The notes beneath the pieces were generated by a model that was not told the DNA's origin, ran no database searches, and worked only from the letters and a program-made list of their open reading frames with translations. DNA of 54,919 bases, from assembly GCA_902776645.1 (NCBI GenBank), contig CACYQT010000038.1:1-54919 (forward strand), given 5' to 3'. Both the position numbers and the translations under genes were made by a program. Origin of the DNA: an uncultured bacterium. Lineage in GTDB: Bacteria; Verrucomicrobiota; Lentisphaeria; Oligosphaerales; Oligosphaeraceae. This document shows positions 42,241 through 49,780 of this stretch, in pieces (the stretch's first letter is position 1; the number at the start of each line of letters is the position of its first letter).

Positions 42241-44579
42241 TGTTCAGCTCCAAAGAACTCATCATACATCTTGAACTCAATGGCGACATCCTGCAGGAAG
42301 TGTCTTCGAAGGACATCCATGAGGAGATCGCCATCGGGCGTAATCCCGCCTCGACATGGGTCATCCCGCCGACGGACAAGTCCGCCTCCAACAACCATGC
42401 CAAGCTGTTCGTAAAAGGCGGCCATGTCGTCATCAAGGACATGCAGAGCCGCAACGGCACGTTCTTCCAGGGGGAGCGCATCACGGAGCGCAAGCTCCAG
42501 CCGGGCGACCAGATCCGCCTCGGCGACTGCCTCCTGAAGGTGGAATCGGCGGCGGAGACCGGCGGCCGCAAGGCCGTCCATCCCTTCAACCGCCTGGAGC
42601 AGCTCAACGGCGAGGCGAAGGGAAAGCTTTACGATCTGGATCAGGAGACGATGAAAATCGGATCCGCTCCGGATTGCGCCATCGTCTTCAACGACGCGGT
42701 CGTCTCCCACTACCATGCCAGTCTGGAATGCCGCCCAGACGGCTCCACATGGATCAAGGACATGGGCAGCCGCAACGGCACGAAGGTCAACGGCACGCCG
42801 CTTTCGACGAATCTCAACGACTCCGCACGTCTGCTGAAGGACGGCGACGTCATCACCATCTCCTATGTGGATTTGCGCTACTGGGACAAGTACGTCCAGC
42901 ATGTCCGCTCCCACATCGGTATGAAGATCGCGACGGTCGTCTTGACGCTGGTCGTCGTGCTCGGCGGTTATTTCATGTGGCTGAACGCGACGCCGTCCGC
43001 GAAATCCCACATCGAAAAGGCGCGTATTGCGGCGCAGAACGAGGACTTCAAGACCGCCCGCTCCCAGTTGGAATCGGCGGCCAACGCGCGCGGCGCGGAC
43101 ACGCATCGCTATGAACGCGACGAATTGTCCAAACAGGTGGACCAGTGGGAGGACACCATCGTCAAATGGGCGGAGATCAAGACGCTTTTCGCCGACGGCA
43201 AATGGATCAGCGCCAACAAGATTCTCAGCCCCATGCTCAGCACCAACATGGAACTGTGGAAATGGAACGACACGACGGCCGCCCAGGCGAAGAACGAGGC
43301 GTTGCTCGTAAAACGCGTCAACGACGCGTTTTTGGAAGCGCGCACCACGTTGGAGGAGAACAGCTCGACACCGGCGGCCATCGACGCCTCCATCAAGAAT
43401 CTCTCCCATGAACTGGACACGCTGCCCGGCAATGTGCCGGAATTCTGCCAATTCCTCGTCAAGACAGCCATCGATATCAAGGAGGAGCTTGTTCGCACGA
43501 GCAACGAGCTGAAGGGCATCGACGCCGCGCTCAATGACTTCAAGGATATCGCCAAACTGCCGGACGTCATCGCCAGGCTGGGCGTCATCAGCGAGACGGC
43601 CGCAAAGCGCCATGAAGAGCGCAAGAAGGAAGGCTTGAGGTATTCCACGAAGGTGGAGGCGTTCGTCGCAGACCTGCGGCAGCCGCTCGACAAGCTGGCT
43701 AACGCGCAGAAGTCGTTGCAGGCCAACTACCAGGCCGTGGCCGCTCTGGAGTTCGCGAAAATCATCGACACGCTGCCGCTGCCGACGACGGCCGAATGCG
43801 GCGTCTATCCCGTTCTGGCGGACAAGCGTTCCGAACTGGAAGAACTCAACAAAACGCTCGTCGAAGACGCCCAGCAGATGCGCAATCTTGTCGAAACGAT
43901 TACCAACAGGAATCTTGCGTCAGGCCAGATGCCGGACTACATGAAACGCCTCTTCAACAAGCAAGTCCAGGCGGACGTTCTGGACTGCGACATTTTCAAG
44001 CATCCGCTGCCGCGTTGGAACCGCACGGAGCCCGCCGGCAACTACGACCGTGTGCTCGGCATGGAAGTGTTCTACAACTTCCTCACCATGCTGCCGACGG
44101 AATTCGACTCCGCCTCGCTGGAGGACGCCTCGTTCAAGCCGGACATCTATCTGGCGCAGCAGGACTTCAGCGTTCTGGAGGATTTCATGAAATTCTGGGA
44201 GCGCGACTCCTTCAAGGATATCCGCAACATCAAGAACGGCAACAAGGCGGCGGAATACGTCATGCATGCGGATGATGTCATCCAGCGGCGTGACGAACTG
44301 GTTGTTTCCATGAAGAAACTCGCGCTGGCCGGAGAAGACCGTTCCGCCGCGATCGCCGGCGGCATCGCCATCCTGCTCGGCCAGCAGGCCAAGCTGCTGC
44401 CCGATGATTTCCCTGACACCATCAATGCGAAGGTGCGCGCCGTCCGCGCCAAGACGAGCGCCATCGCCAAGCAGGACGCCACGCCTGAGCAGATCATCGC
44501 CAACCGCCAGAAGATTCTGGACATGGGCATCCCGGGGGATTCCATCGTCAAGATCAGCTGGGCGGAAATCAAACGATAG
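42240..44579 (+). CDS. Tandem-FHA membrane protein with long helical periplasmic domain
   Basis: A 779-residue protein whose ATG overlaps the previous stop (TAATG). A GTG nine bases upstream is less likely. Two FHA domains lie at about 28-102 (AIGRNPAST, SNNHAKL, SRNGTFFQGERI) and about 128-208 (KIGSAPDC, VSHYHASL, SRNGTKVNGTPL), both with the Ser/His and Asn-Gly elements; the second has Ser in place of the usual Arg. A membrane helix follows (about 229-248, IATVVLTLVVVLGGYFMWL). The remaining 530 residues are mostly charged helices with little sign of catalysis, probably a coiled-coil-rich periplasmic arm. The FHA-TM-periplasmic layout resembles SctD/PrgH proteins that form inner-membrane rings of injectisomes. 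Confidence 0.85.
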   Translation: MFSSKELIIHLELNGDILQEVSSKDIHEEIAIGRNPASTWVIPPTDKSASNNHAKLFVKGGHVVIKDMQSRNGTFFQGERITERKLQPGDQIRLGDCLLKVESAAETGGRKAVHPFNRLEQLNGEAKGKLYDLDQETMKIGSAPDCAIVFNDAVVSHYHASLECRPDGSTWIKDMGSRNGTKVNGTPLSTNLNDSARLLKDGDVITISYVDLRYWDKYVQHVRSHIGMKIATVVLTLVVVLGGYFMWLNATPSAKSHIEKARIAAQNEDFKTARSQLESAANARGADTHRYERDELSKQVDQWEDTIVKWAEIKTLFADGKWISANKILSPMLSTNMELWKWNDTTAAQAKNEALLVKRVNDAFLEARTTLEENSSTPAAIDASIKNLSHELDTLPGNVPEFCQFLVKTAIDIKEELVRTSNELKGIDAALNDFKDIAKLPDVIARLGVISETAAKRHEERKKEGLRYSTKVEAFVADLRQPLDKLANAQKSLQANYQAVAALEFAKIIDTLPLPTTAECGVYPVLADKRSELEELNKTLVEDAQQMRNLVETITNRNLASGQMPDYMKRLFNKQVQADVLDCDIFKHPLPRWNRTEPAGNYDRVLGMEVFYNFLTMLPTEFDSASLEDASFKPDIYLAQQDFSVLEDFMKFWERDSFKDIRNIKNGNKAAEYVMHADDVIQRRDELVVSMKKLALAGEDRSAAIAGGIAILLGQQAKLLPDDFPDTINAKVRAVRAKTSAIAKQDATPEQIIANRQKILDMGIPGDSIVKISWAEIKR

Positions 44580-44610
44580 CTAAAAGCTGAAAACCAAAAG
44601 CTAAAAGTCA
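44579..44610. repeat. Dispersed heptamer-based repeat, copy D (degenerate)
   Basis: This starts at the last base of a stop codon with GCTAAAAGCTGAAAACC and has two further AAAGCTAAAAG-like units. It is related to copies A-C but diverged. Confidence 0.5.
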
Positions 44611-44614
44611 AAAC

Positions 44615-44869
44615 GTGTCGCTTATGTCGCTTATGTCGCTTAAAAAGAAAAAAATCAATCTTCGTCAAGACAATGGTTCCATCATGATGGAATACGTCAT
44701 TGTCACGCTTTTGGCGGCGATTCCCATCTTTCTCGTGTGGCATGGCGCGGAGGTGCTCGGCTATCCGGGCGTCTACGACATGTCGACGGGCCAGCTGAAG
44801 GGAACGGGGCTTGAGATACAGGCGTTTTTCCAGCAGGTCATGGCGGGCATCGCCATGCCGCTGCCGTAG
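44615..44869 (+). CDS. Small Flp-type prepilin-like protein
   Basis: An 84-residue protein if started at GTG 44615; ATG 44624 and ATG 44633 are equally possible because the first codons are a 9-bp tandem repeat (three TGTCGCTTA units, read MSLMSLMSL). No Shine-Dalgarno sequence is evident. The class III prepilin pattern is clear: basic leader ending DNG, then SIMMEYVIVTLLAAIPIFLVW with Glu5-Tyr6 after the predicted cleavage and a hydrophobic helix. The short tail has no further similarity. It may be a minor pilin or a pilus initiator beside the main Flp encoded next. Changes in repeat number would alter leader length without shifting frame. Confidence 0.78.
   Translation: MSLMSLMSLKKKKINLRQDNGSIMMEYVIVTLLAAIPIFLVWHGAEVLGYPGVYDMSTGQLKGTGLEIQAFFQQVMAGIAMPLP
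44616..44642 (+). repeat. In-frame 9-bp tandem repeat (TGTCGCTTA x3)
   Basis: Three exact units span the start region of the small prepilin gene and supply three alternative start codons, 9 bases apart. Confidence 0.95.
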
Positions 44870-44871
44870 AT

Positions 44872-44906
44872 TTTAGTGTTTAGTGTTTAGTGTTTAGTGT
44901 TTAGTG
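44872..44906. repeat. Heptamer array TTTAGTG x5
   Basis: Five perfect TTTAGTG units begin two bases after the stop of the small prepilin gene and end 60 bases before the Flp gene. Confidence 0.97.
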
Positions 44907-44965
44907 CAACCCGATGTCCCGCAAGGACATCACCAACTCCAAAACAAATCAAAAGGAGAGTCCCA

Positions 44966-45313
44966 ATGAAGAAGCAAGTGTGGTTAGAAAGAGCAAAGCG
45001 CAACGCGTTCGGCCGTATCCTGTGCCGCGTCCTCGGCGATGACAAAGGCGCCGTCGCCATGGAATACGTCGTCATCGCGCTGCTGGTCGCGGCTGCGGTC
45101 GTCGGCCTGGTCATGGTCTTCGGCAAGAACATCGCCCAGATGTTCGGCGCCACGACCAAGTCCCTCGGCGGCGAAGCCGGCGTGGAAGCCGCTGTCGAGC
45201 AGCGTCAGGACCAGATCAAAAACACCGTCAAAGACGTTGACAAGCAGCTGGAGAATTCCTCCAAGATCCGCGGCGAAAACCAGGCCGAAGGCGGCGAAAA
45301 GAAGACGGAGTAA
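44966..45313 (+). CDS. flp: Flp-type major prepilin candidate
   Basis: A 115-residue protein starting at ATG 44966 behind AAAAGGAGAG, the strongest ribosome-binding site in the locus, as expected for a major pilin. Leader ends GDDKG. Mature part begins AVAMEYVVIALLVAAAVVGLVMVFG with Glu5-Tyr6, the Flp/type IVb hallmark. Beyond the helix there is an unusually long hydrophilic tail of about 50 residues (VEQRQDQIKNTVKDVDKQ to GEKKTE); classical Flp pilins end soon after the helix. CpaA, encoded 12 bases downstream, is the likely processing enzyme. Confidence 0.92.
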   Translation: MKKQVWLERAKRNAFGRILCRVLGDDKGAVAMEYVVIALLVAAAVVGLVMVFGKNIAQMFGATTKSLGGEAGVEAAVEQRQDQIKNTVKDVDKQLENSSKIRGENQAEGGEKKTE

Positions 45314-45325
45314 TCCTGTGACCGC

Positions 45326-45874
45326 ATGACCACCTCCTTGGCCATCCTATTGGCGCTAACCCCCGTGCTTGCAGTCCTTTGCTATACGGACTGCAAGCTG
45401 CGGCGGCTGCCCAACGCGATAACGGTCCCGCTGGCCTGCGCCGCCCTTGTGTGGCGGCTGGGCTATGGCGGCGTCGAACTCGCCATGCTTGGCCTGGGAG
45501 GCGGGCTGGTCTGCTTTCTTTTTCTGCTGATTCCCTTTCTGATGAAAGGAGTCGGCGGCGGCGATCTGAAAATGTTTTTCGCGGTCGGCTGCGCGATCGG
45601 CCTGAAACGCGTGGCGGGATTTCTGCTGTGCACGTCCATCGCGGGCGTGATACTGGCCGTCGTCATGATCTGCGTCGGCCTGGCCGACACACGGCGGCTG
45701 AAGCATTACGCCAATTGCGTTTTCAATCCGAAATACGACCGCAAGGCGGGGCGCGAATCGCTTCCGCCAGCCAGCGACGAACGTTTCCGCGTCCCCTACG
45801 GCGTGGCCATCTCGCTGGGGACTGTCTTTACATTAGTCATTGAAACACTTCTGGTTAGAGGTGGCTCCCAATGA
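45326..45874 (+). CDS. cpaA: Prepilin peptidase CpaA/TadV (A24 family)
   Basis: A 182-residue polytopic membrane protease. The catalytic Asp pair is in YTDCKLRRLPN (about residue 22) and GVGGGDLKM (about residue 75), the GxGD motif of A24 peptidases. Hydrophobic segments fill the rest. It should cleave the Flp-type and TadE-like prepilins of this operon after their conserved Gly. The stop overlaps the tadE start (ATGA). Confidence 0.92.
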   Translation: MTTSLAILLALTPVLAVLCYTDCKLRRLPNAITVPLACAALVWRLGYGGVELAMLGLGGGLVCFLFLLIPFLMKGVGGGDLKMFFAVGCAIGLKRVAGFLLCTSIAGVILAVVMICVGLADTRRLKHYANCVFNPKYDRKAGRESLPPASDERFRVPYGVAISLGTVFTLVIETLLVRGGSQ

Positions 45875-46533
45875 AAAAAAACGACCGAGGCTCCGTCCTC
45901 CTGGAATTCATCATCGTCATGCCGGTATTGCTGCTGCTGATATTCGGCACGGTGCAGTTCGCGCTGATTCTCATGGCGAAGCAGCTGACGCAGTACGCCG
46001 CGTTCAACGCGGCGCGTGCCGCAATTGTCTATAATCCAAAGGATTACCGTGTCCCCAACGCCACCGAAGGAAAGGGCTTTTTCACAAACAGCGGTCCTGT
46101 CCATCAGGCGGCCGTCACGTCGTTGGCCTTTTTCGGTTTCAGCGGCGGCAAGGAGGCCAATAAAGTTGAAGTTCCCGGCTGGGGGAAGATCCCCGGTTCC
46201 GCTAACATAAAGAACCAAGTATCAATTGGTTCGGATAGTCAAGACCTCATGGAGGCGCAGGAGATTCCGGCCGTCAAGGTGACGGTCAATTTCAATTTCC
46301 CGATGCTCATCCCCTACGCGGCGGAAGTCATCGGATACTTCCATGCGGGAGGCAACGCGGACGACGCATGGGATCTGACCGGTTTCTCGCCGGACAAGAC
46401 GTTCAGGGAGAAGATGAAGAAGGTCAAGAAGGGTGGCAACACGCCGTGCTTCCATCTCTCCGAGACCTGCATCCTGCCGCGTCCATGGAACACGACGACG
46501 TTTCCGCAGATGCCGTCGAGAGACAGAGATTGA
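45871..46533 (+). CDS. tadE: TadE-like pseudopilin
   Basis: A 220-residue protein. Short basic leader MKKNDRG, then SVLLEFIIVMPVLLLLIFGTVQFAL with Glu five residues after the predicted cleavage site, and the TadE signature LTQYAAFNAARAAIVYNP immediately after the helix. It is a minor pilin of the Tad system processed by CpaA, whose gene it overlaps. The C-terminal part (PRPWNTTTFPQMPSRDRD) is polar and Cys-containing (CFHLSETCILP). Confidence 0.88.
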   Translation: MKKNDRGSVLLEFIIVMPVLLLLIFGTVQFALILMAKQLTQYAAFNAARAAIVYNPKDYRVPNATEGKGFFTNSGPVHQAAVTSLAFFGFSGGKEANKVEVPGWGKIPGSANIKNQVSIGSDSQDLMEAQEIPAVKVTVNFNFPMLIPYAAEVIGYFHAGGNADDAWDLTGFSPDKTFREKMKKVKKGGNTPCFHLSETCILPRPWNTTTFPQMPSRDRD

Positions 46534-46536
46534 ACA

Positions 46537-46574
46537 GCTAAAAGCTTAAAGCTGAAAGCTTAAAGCGAAAGCAA
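46537..46574. repeat. Dispersed heptamer-based repeat, copy B
   Basis: This begins three bases after a stop codon and is nearly identical to copy A at 2399-2436, 44 kb away: GCTAAAAGCTTAAAGC then GCTGAAA and GCTTAAA units. Confidence 0.85.
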
Positions 46575-46579
46575 AAACA

Positions 46580-46669
46580 GCCCCGTAGGGGCGGCGGACC
46601 CCAGCCGTGGGTGAAGCGAAGCGCAACCCACGGAAAAGACGAACATCAATGCCAGAACCGCGTAGCGGT
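46580..46669. repeat. REP-like cluster of three hairpins
   Basis: GCCCC-GTA-GGGGC (46580-46592), CCGTGGGT paired with ACCCACGG (46605-46612 with 46626-46633), and ACCGC-GTA-GCGGT (46657-46669) lie in the 160-base gap before the TadG-like gene. The GTA triloop is shared by two. Such palindromic units with AGCGAAGCG loops resemble dispersed REP-like elements of PVC bacteria. Confidence 0.7.
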
Positions 46670-46693
46670 GCAGGACTTAATTATTATAATGAA

Positions 46694-48889
46694 ATGAGAA
46701 CCACAGTATTAGACATAGCCAACGAACGATTGCGCGATATCCGCCGTGACGATTCCGGCGCCGCCTTGGTCATCACGCTCGGCGTTTTCATGTTTCTCGT
46801 CATGGTGACGGGCGGCGTCTATGCCATCGGCGAAAACGTCCGCCAGAAGATCGAACTGCAGAACGCCGTCGACGCGGCGGCGTATTCCGCCTCCAACGTG
46901 CAGGCGGACATCCTGTCCCGCATGGCGACCGTCAACCGCGCCATGAGCTGGACGTATGTCCAGATGTGCAACCGCCAGATGGACTACATCGTCGCCAAAT
47001 GGCTGGAATACACAGTGAAGCAGTTCAAAAACGACAAGCAGACATGCAAGGACTACTATGATCATATTATCTTGGTCGGCGCCGGTTCGTGCTGCAACGG
47101 ATGCTGTTCGGGGACGCACGACGACAAGAACGGCAATGGCTGGTGGTGCGGCGCGCCCGGCCCCATGCCGGACTTGCCCACGGGAGTGACGCCGGATGCC
47201 GTCCGCTTGAACAAGTCATTGAAGAGCACGGACATCAGCACAATTGAAAACCTGCTCAAAACGACCAAGCCAGACTCGTTGGCAAAAGGCATCGACAACG
47301 ACCGCAAGGCGATTCAGGCCATGAACAAGCTGTTGTCGTCGTTGAACAAATCCATGTCGGGCGCCATTGAGCAGACTGCCGTGGAGACGTTGCGGCAGAA
47401 TCTGCGGCTGCGCGGCGTCACATCCGGCGACGGCGATGTTTTGAAGGACTACCAGTTCCATGTGCGCGTGCCGAAGAGCACCGATCCGTATGAAAAGACG
47501 AAAGGCTGCTTCTTCTATCCTCTTTATAACACGGAAGAGCATGAGCAGCTGTTTCTCGCGATGGCGGACGGCTCGCCGGACACGCAGGGCAAACACCACA
47601 AGAAGCTAATGTCCTATTTCGGGCTGGACGATGTCTCCAACGGCTTCGACCACTGGTACATCCGCGGCCATGAGGAGGAATTCTCAAAGGATGCGGAAAA
47701 GGTGACCCGCAACGAGACGATTCCGTCGCCAGGCTACGGCATCACCCGCGGATACAAGAATGCGAATTTCCGTGAAGGCGGCGACCAGCTGCGCGTTCCT
47801 TTTTGGGCGCAGCTGGCGATGATCTGCAATCCCGCGTCCTGCCAGAACTACAGGGCGACGAAGGACAATTATCTGGATCTTTGCAAGAAGGCGTACGAAA
47901 ATCCGGATGAATCCGTCGCGCTCTGCGCGGAATACATCTGGGCTTCGAACAAGTGGTTCTGCATCAGCGTTCCCGTTTTTCAAATCTGCGTCCATCTGCC
48001 GTCGCCCATCATCGCCATGTTCTCCACGGATTGCAATGGACATGAAGGGACGACCAATTTCGTCCCCTTCAGCTTGTCGAACAGCAAGCGCTCCGAGTAC
48101 AAGCAGTGCGTTCTGGCCATGAATTTCCTGATCAATATGCAACTGCCGTTGAAGTATATCTTTATGACGGGCAACGCCCGTATCTACGGCGATGACAAGG
48201 CCATCTACGATCCAAAATATTACGTCACGGAAACCTGCAAGCCGTGGATTCTCAGCCCCGAGTTCTTCAAAGGCGACGGCACCATCATGGTCTTCGCCGC
48301 CAAAAAGATGCACAACCCGCTGACGCGCATCTTCAGCGGCGGCGGAAGGGGCGCCATCTCGAAAGGCATTTTCACCGCCTTCAATCCCGTGAAAGACCAG
48401 TATATCTGGACGGTCGCGGCCTCCCGCGCCGCCTACCATCGCGCAGGGGCGGGCGACCGCGACTACGACGTCGCCTACAACGGCGTGACGCATGTCTGGC
48501 ATCCGGACGATGATAAATCCGTCTTCGGCGTGACCTCCAAGACGGTCGGCCAGGGCTGCATCTGCGACAAGACGGAACCGCTGAAGAACATCTGGAATCT
48601 CTGCACGCCCGACTGGGAGGGCACGCTGCTGCCCGTCCGCTATGCCGCGGGCTATGAATCGCCGTTCAACGGCACGCCGTCGGAAGACGATTTCGAATGG
48701 CAGGAATGCGCCGCCGAAACATACAAGCTGTTCGGCATGGCGGGCGATGCGAAGTGGGGCTCTTTGGCCCATGAAGGGACGTTGCAGACGGATCCGAACA
48801 CGGTCCGCGGCAGCAGTATCATGAATTCATCGCTCCCGAATGGTAAAAAGCTTAACGTGTCTGGCCTCCAAGGCGCGAAAATCAACTGA
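46694..48889 (+). CDS. TadG-like pilus protein
   Basis: A 731-residue protein with start set at ATG 46694 because upstream in-frame starts (GTG 46607, ATG 46649) would translate the REP-like hairpins; no clear ribosome-binding site supports any of them. The N-terminal Tad domain is present: DDSGAALVITLGVFMFLVMVTGGVYAIG, then VRQKIELQNAVDAAAYSAS. The large remainder is extracytoplasmic with many Cys residues (SCCNGCCSG, ICNPASCQNY, CICDKTEP) likely to form disulfides, and Trp/Tyr-rich segments. It may be a tip adhesin or pilus-associated protein. Its stop overlaps the next start. Confidence 0.78.
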   Translation: MRTTVLDIANERLRDIRRDDSGAALVITLGVFMFLVMVTGGVYAIGENVRQKIELQNAVDAAAYSASNVQADILSRMATVNRAMSWTYVQMCNRQMDYIVAKWLEYTVKQFKNDKQTCKDYYDHIILVGAGSCCNGCCSGTHDDKNGNGWWCGAPGPMPDLPTGVTPDAVRLNKSLKSTDISTIENLLKTTKPDSLAKGIDNDRKAIQAMNKLLSSLNKSMSGAIEQTAVETLRQNLRLRGVTSGDGDVLKDYQFHVRVPKSTDPYEKTKGCFFYPLYNTEEHEQLFLAMADGSPDTQGKHHKKLMSYFGLDDVSNGFDHWYIRGHEEEFSKDAEKVTRNETIPSPGYGITRGYKNANFREGGDQLRVPFWAQLAMICNPASCQNYRATKDNYLDLCKKAYENPDESVALCAEYIWASNKWFCISVPVFQICVHLPSPIIAMFSTDCNGHEGTTNFVPFSLSNSKRSEYKQCVLAMNFLINMQLPLKYIFMTGNARIYGDDKAIYDPKYYVTETCKPWILSPEFFKGDGTIMVFAAKKMHNPLTRIFSGGGRGAISKGIFTAFNPVKDQYIWTVAASRAAYHRAGAGDRDYDVAYNGVTHVWHPDDDKSVFGVTSKTVGQGCICDKTEPLKNIWNLCTPDWEGTLLPVRYAAGYESPFNGTPSEDDFEWQECAAETYKLFGMAGDAKWGSLAHEGTLQTDPNTVRGSSIMNSSLPNGKKLNVSGLQGAKIN

Positions 48890-49767
48890 TGGACAAGGAC
48901 TTGCGCATGATCAAAAAACTTCTTGCCGTCGCATGGCTTCTCTGCTTGTGCGCGATGGCTCAAACAGCGGCCGAAGTGCCCTCCGCCGCCGCGCTTCGGC
49001 CTGCGTTGCAGGCCATGGGGACGGTCACGCAGTTCCATCGCATGGCCATCGGAGAGCCGGAATTGGCGGCGGAGAAGTTTTTCGAAGACCGTTGCTTCCG
49101 CCGCTGGAAGCAGCGCATGGAGCCGTTGAGGAAGGAGTTTCTGGTGGATTTCTTCGTCGGGGCCATGGAAATCACAGGCAGCTATGACAAGGAGAGCGCA
49201 ATCAGCGCGATCTACAATCCGTTCTGGGACACGATCCTATTATTGGAATTGAAGCTTCCGGAAATGGGCGGCTATGGTTCCGTTACGAAATTCGCCATGC
49301 TGGCGGGAGAGACGTTCCGCGGCGAAACGCCCGCCAAATATCCGTTCACGACCGTCGTCTCCAAAGACCCGTTGTTCATAGGACTGGCGATCGTTTTCAA
49401 GAAGACGGCGGACCATTTCGACAAGACATTCCCGCAGAAGGCGACGCCGAGCCTCGGCGAGTTCGCGATTTCCAATCTGGAGGACGAAATGAAGCTCATC
49501 GGCCTGCGTGCGGCCATGCGTCTCAAATTCATGGGCAAGATGCTGAAGAACCATGACGATCTGAAGATCATGAAGTCGATGCAGATCATCCTCCAGCATG
49601 GGACGCGTGACGATTTCCGCAAACTCTTCGCGGAGGCTCGCGATAATAATGAACACATCCGCTCGATCATGCTTTTGCCGGACGATGTGCGCGAGCAGTT
49701 CGTCATCTATTCCTATTATGAATTGAAGGATGAAACCGGGCCATCATGGAGGCTGTCGCCAAGATGA
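48889..49767 (+). CDS. Exported protein of unknown function in Tad locus
   Basis: A 292-residue protein. ATG 48889 overlaps the preceding stop (TGATG). ATG 48907 is an equally good start and gives the signal peptide MIKKLLAVAWLLCLCAMAQTAAE. The mature part is mainly helical and basic with repeated Lys/Phe-rich segments (FFEDRCFRRWKQRMEPLRKEF, GLRAAMRLKFMGKMLKNHDDL). No family was recognised. The operon position, between TadG-like and the large secreted protein, suggests a periplasmic accessory of the pilus. Confidence 0.7.
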   Translation: MDKDLRMIKKLLAVAWLLCLCAMAQTAAEVPSAAALRPALQAMGTVTQFHRMAIGEPELAAEKFFEDRCFRRWKQRMEPLRKEFLVDFFVGAMEITGSYDKESAISAIYNPFWDTILLLELKLPEMGGYGSVTKFAMLAGETFRGETPAKYPFTTVVSKDPLFIGLAIVFKKTADHFDKTFPQKATPSLGEFAISNLEDEMKLIGLRAAMRLKFMGKMLKNHDDLKIMKSMQIILQHGTRDDFRKLFAEARDNNEHIRSIMLLPDDVREQFVIYSYYELKDETGPSWRLSPR

Positions 49768-49780
49768 AAGGAGACGGAAA

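Noticed and set aside
42237..43613. A 458-codon minus-strand open frame
   Set aside because: A mirror frame of the tandem-FHA gene, with no start context or family similarity.
46607..46693. N-terminal extension of the TadG-like protein
   Set aside because: It would translate REP-like hairpins and put 29 polar residues before the usual Tad N-terminus, with no ribosome-binding site.
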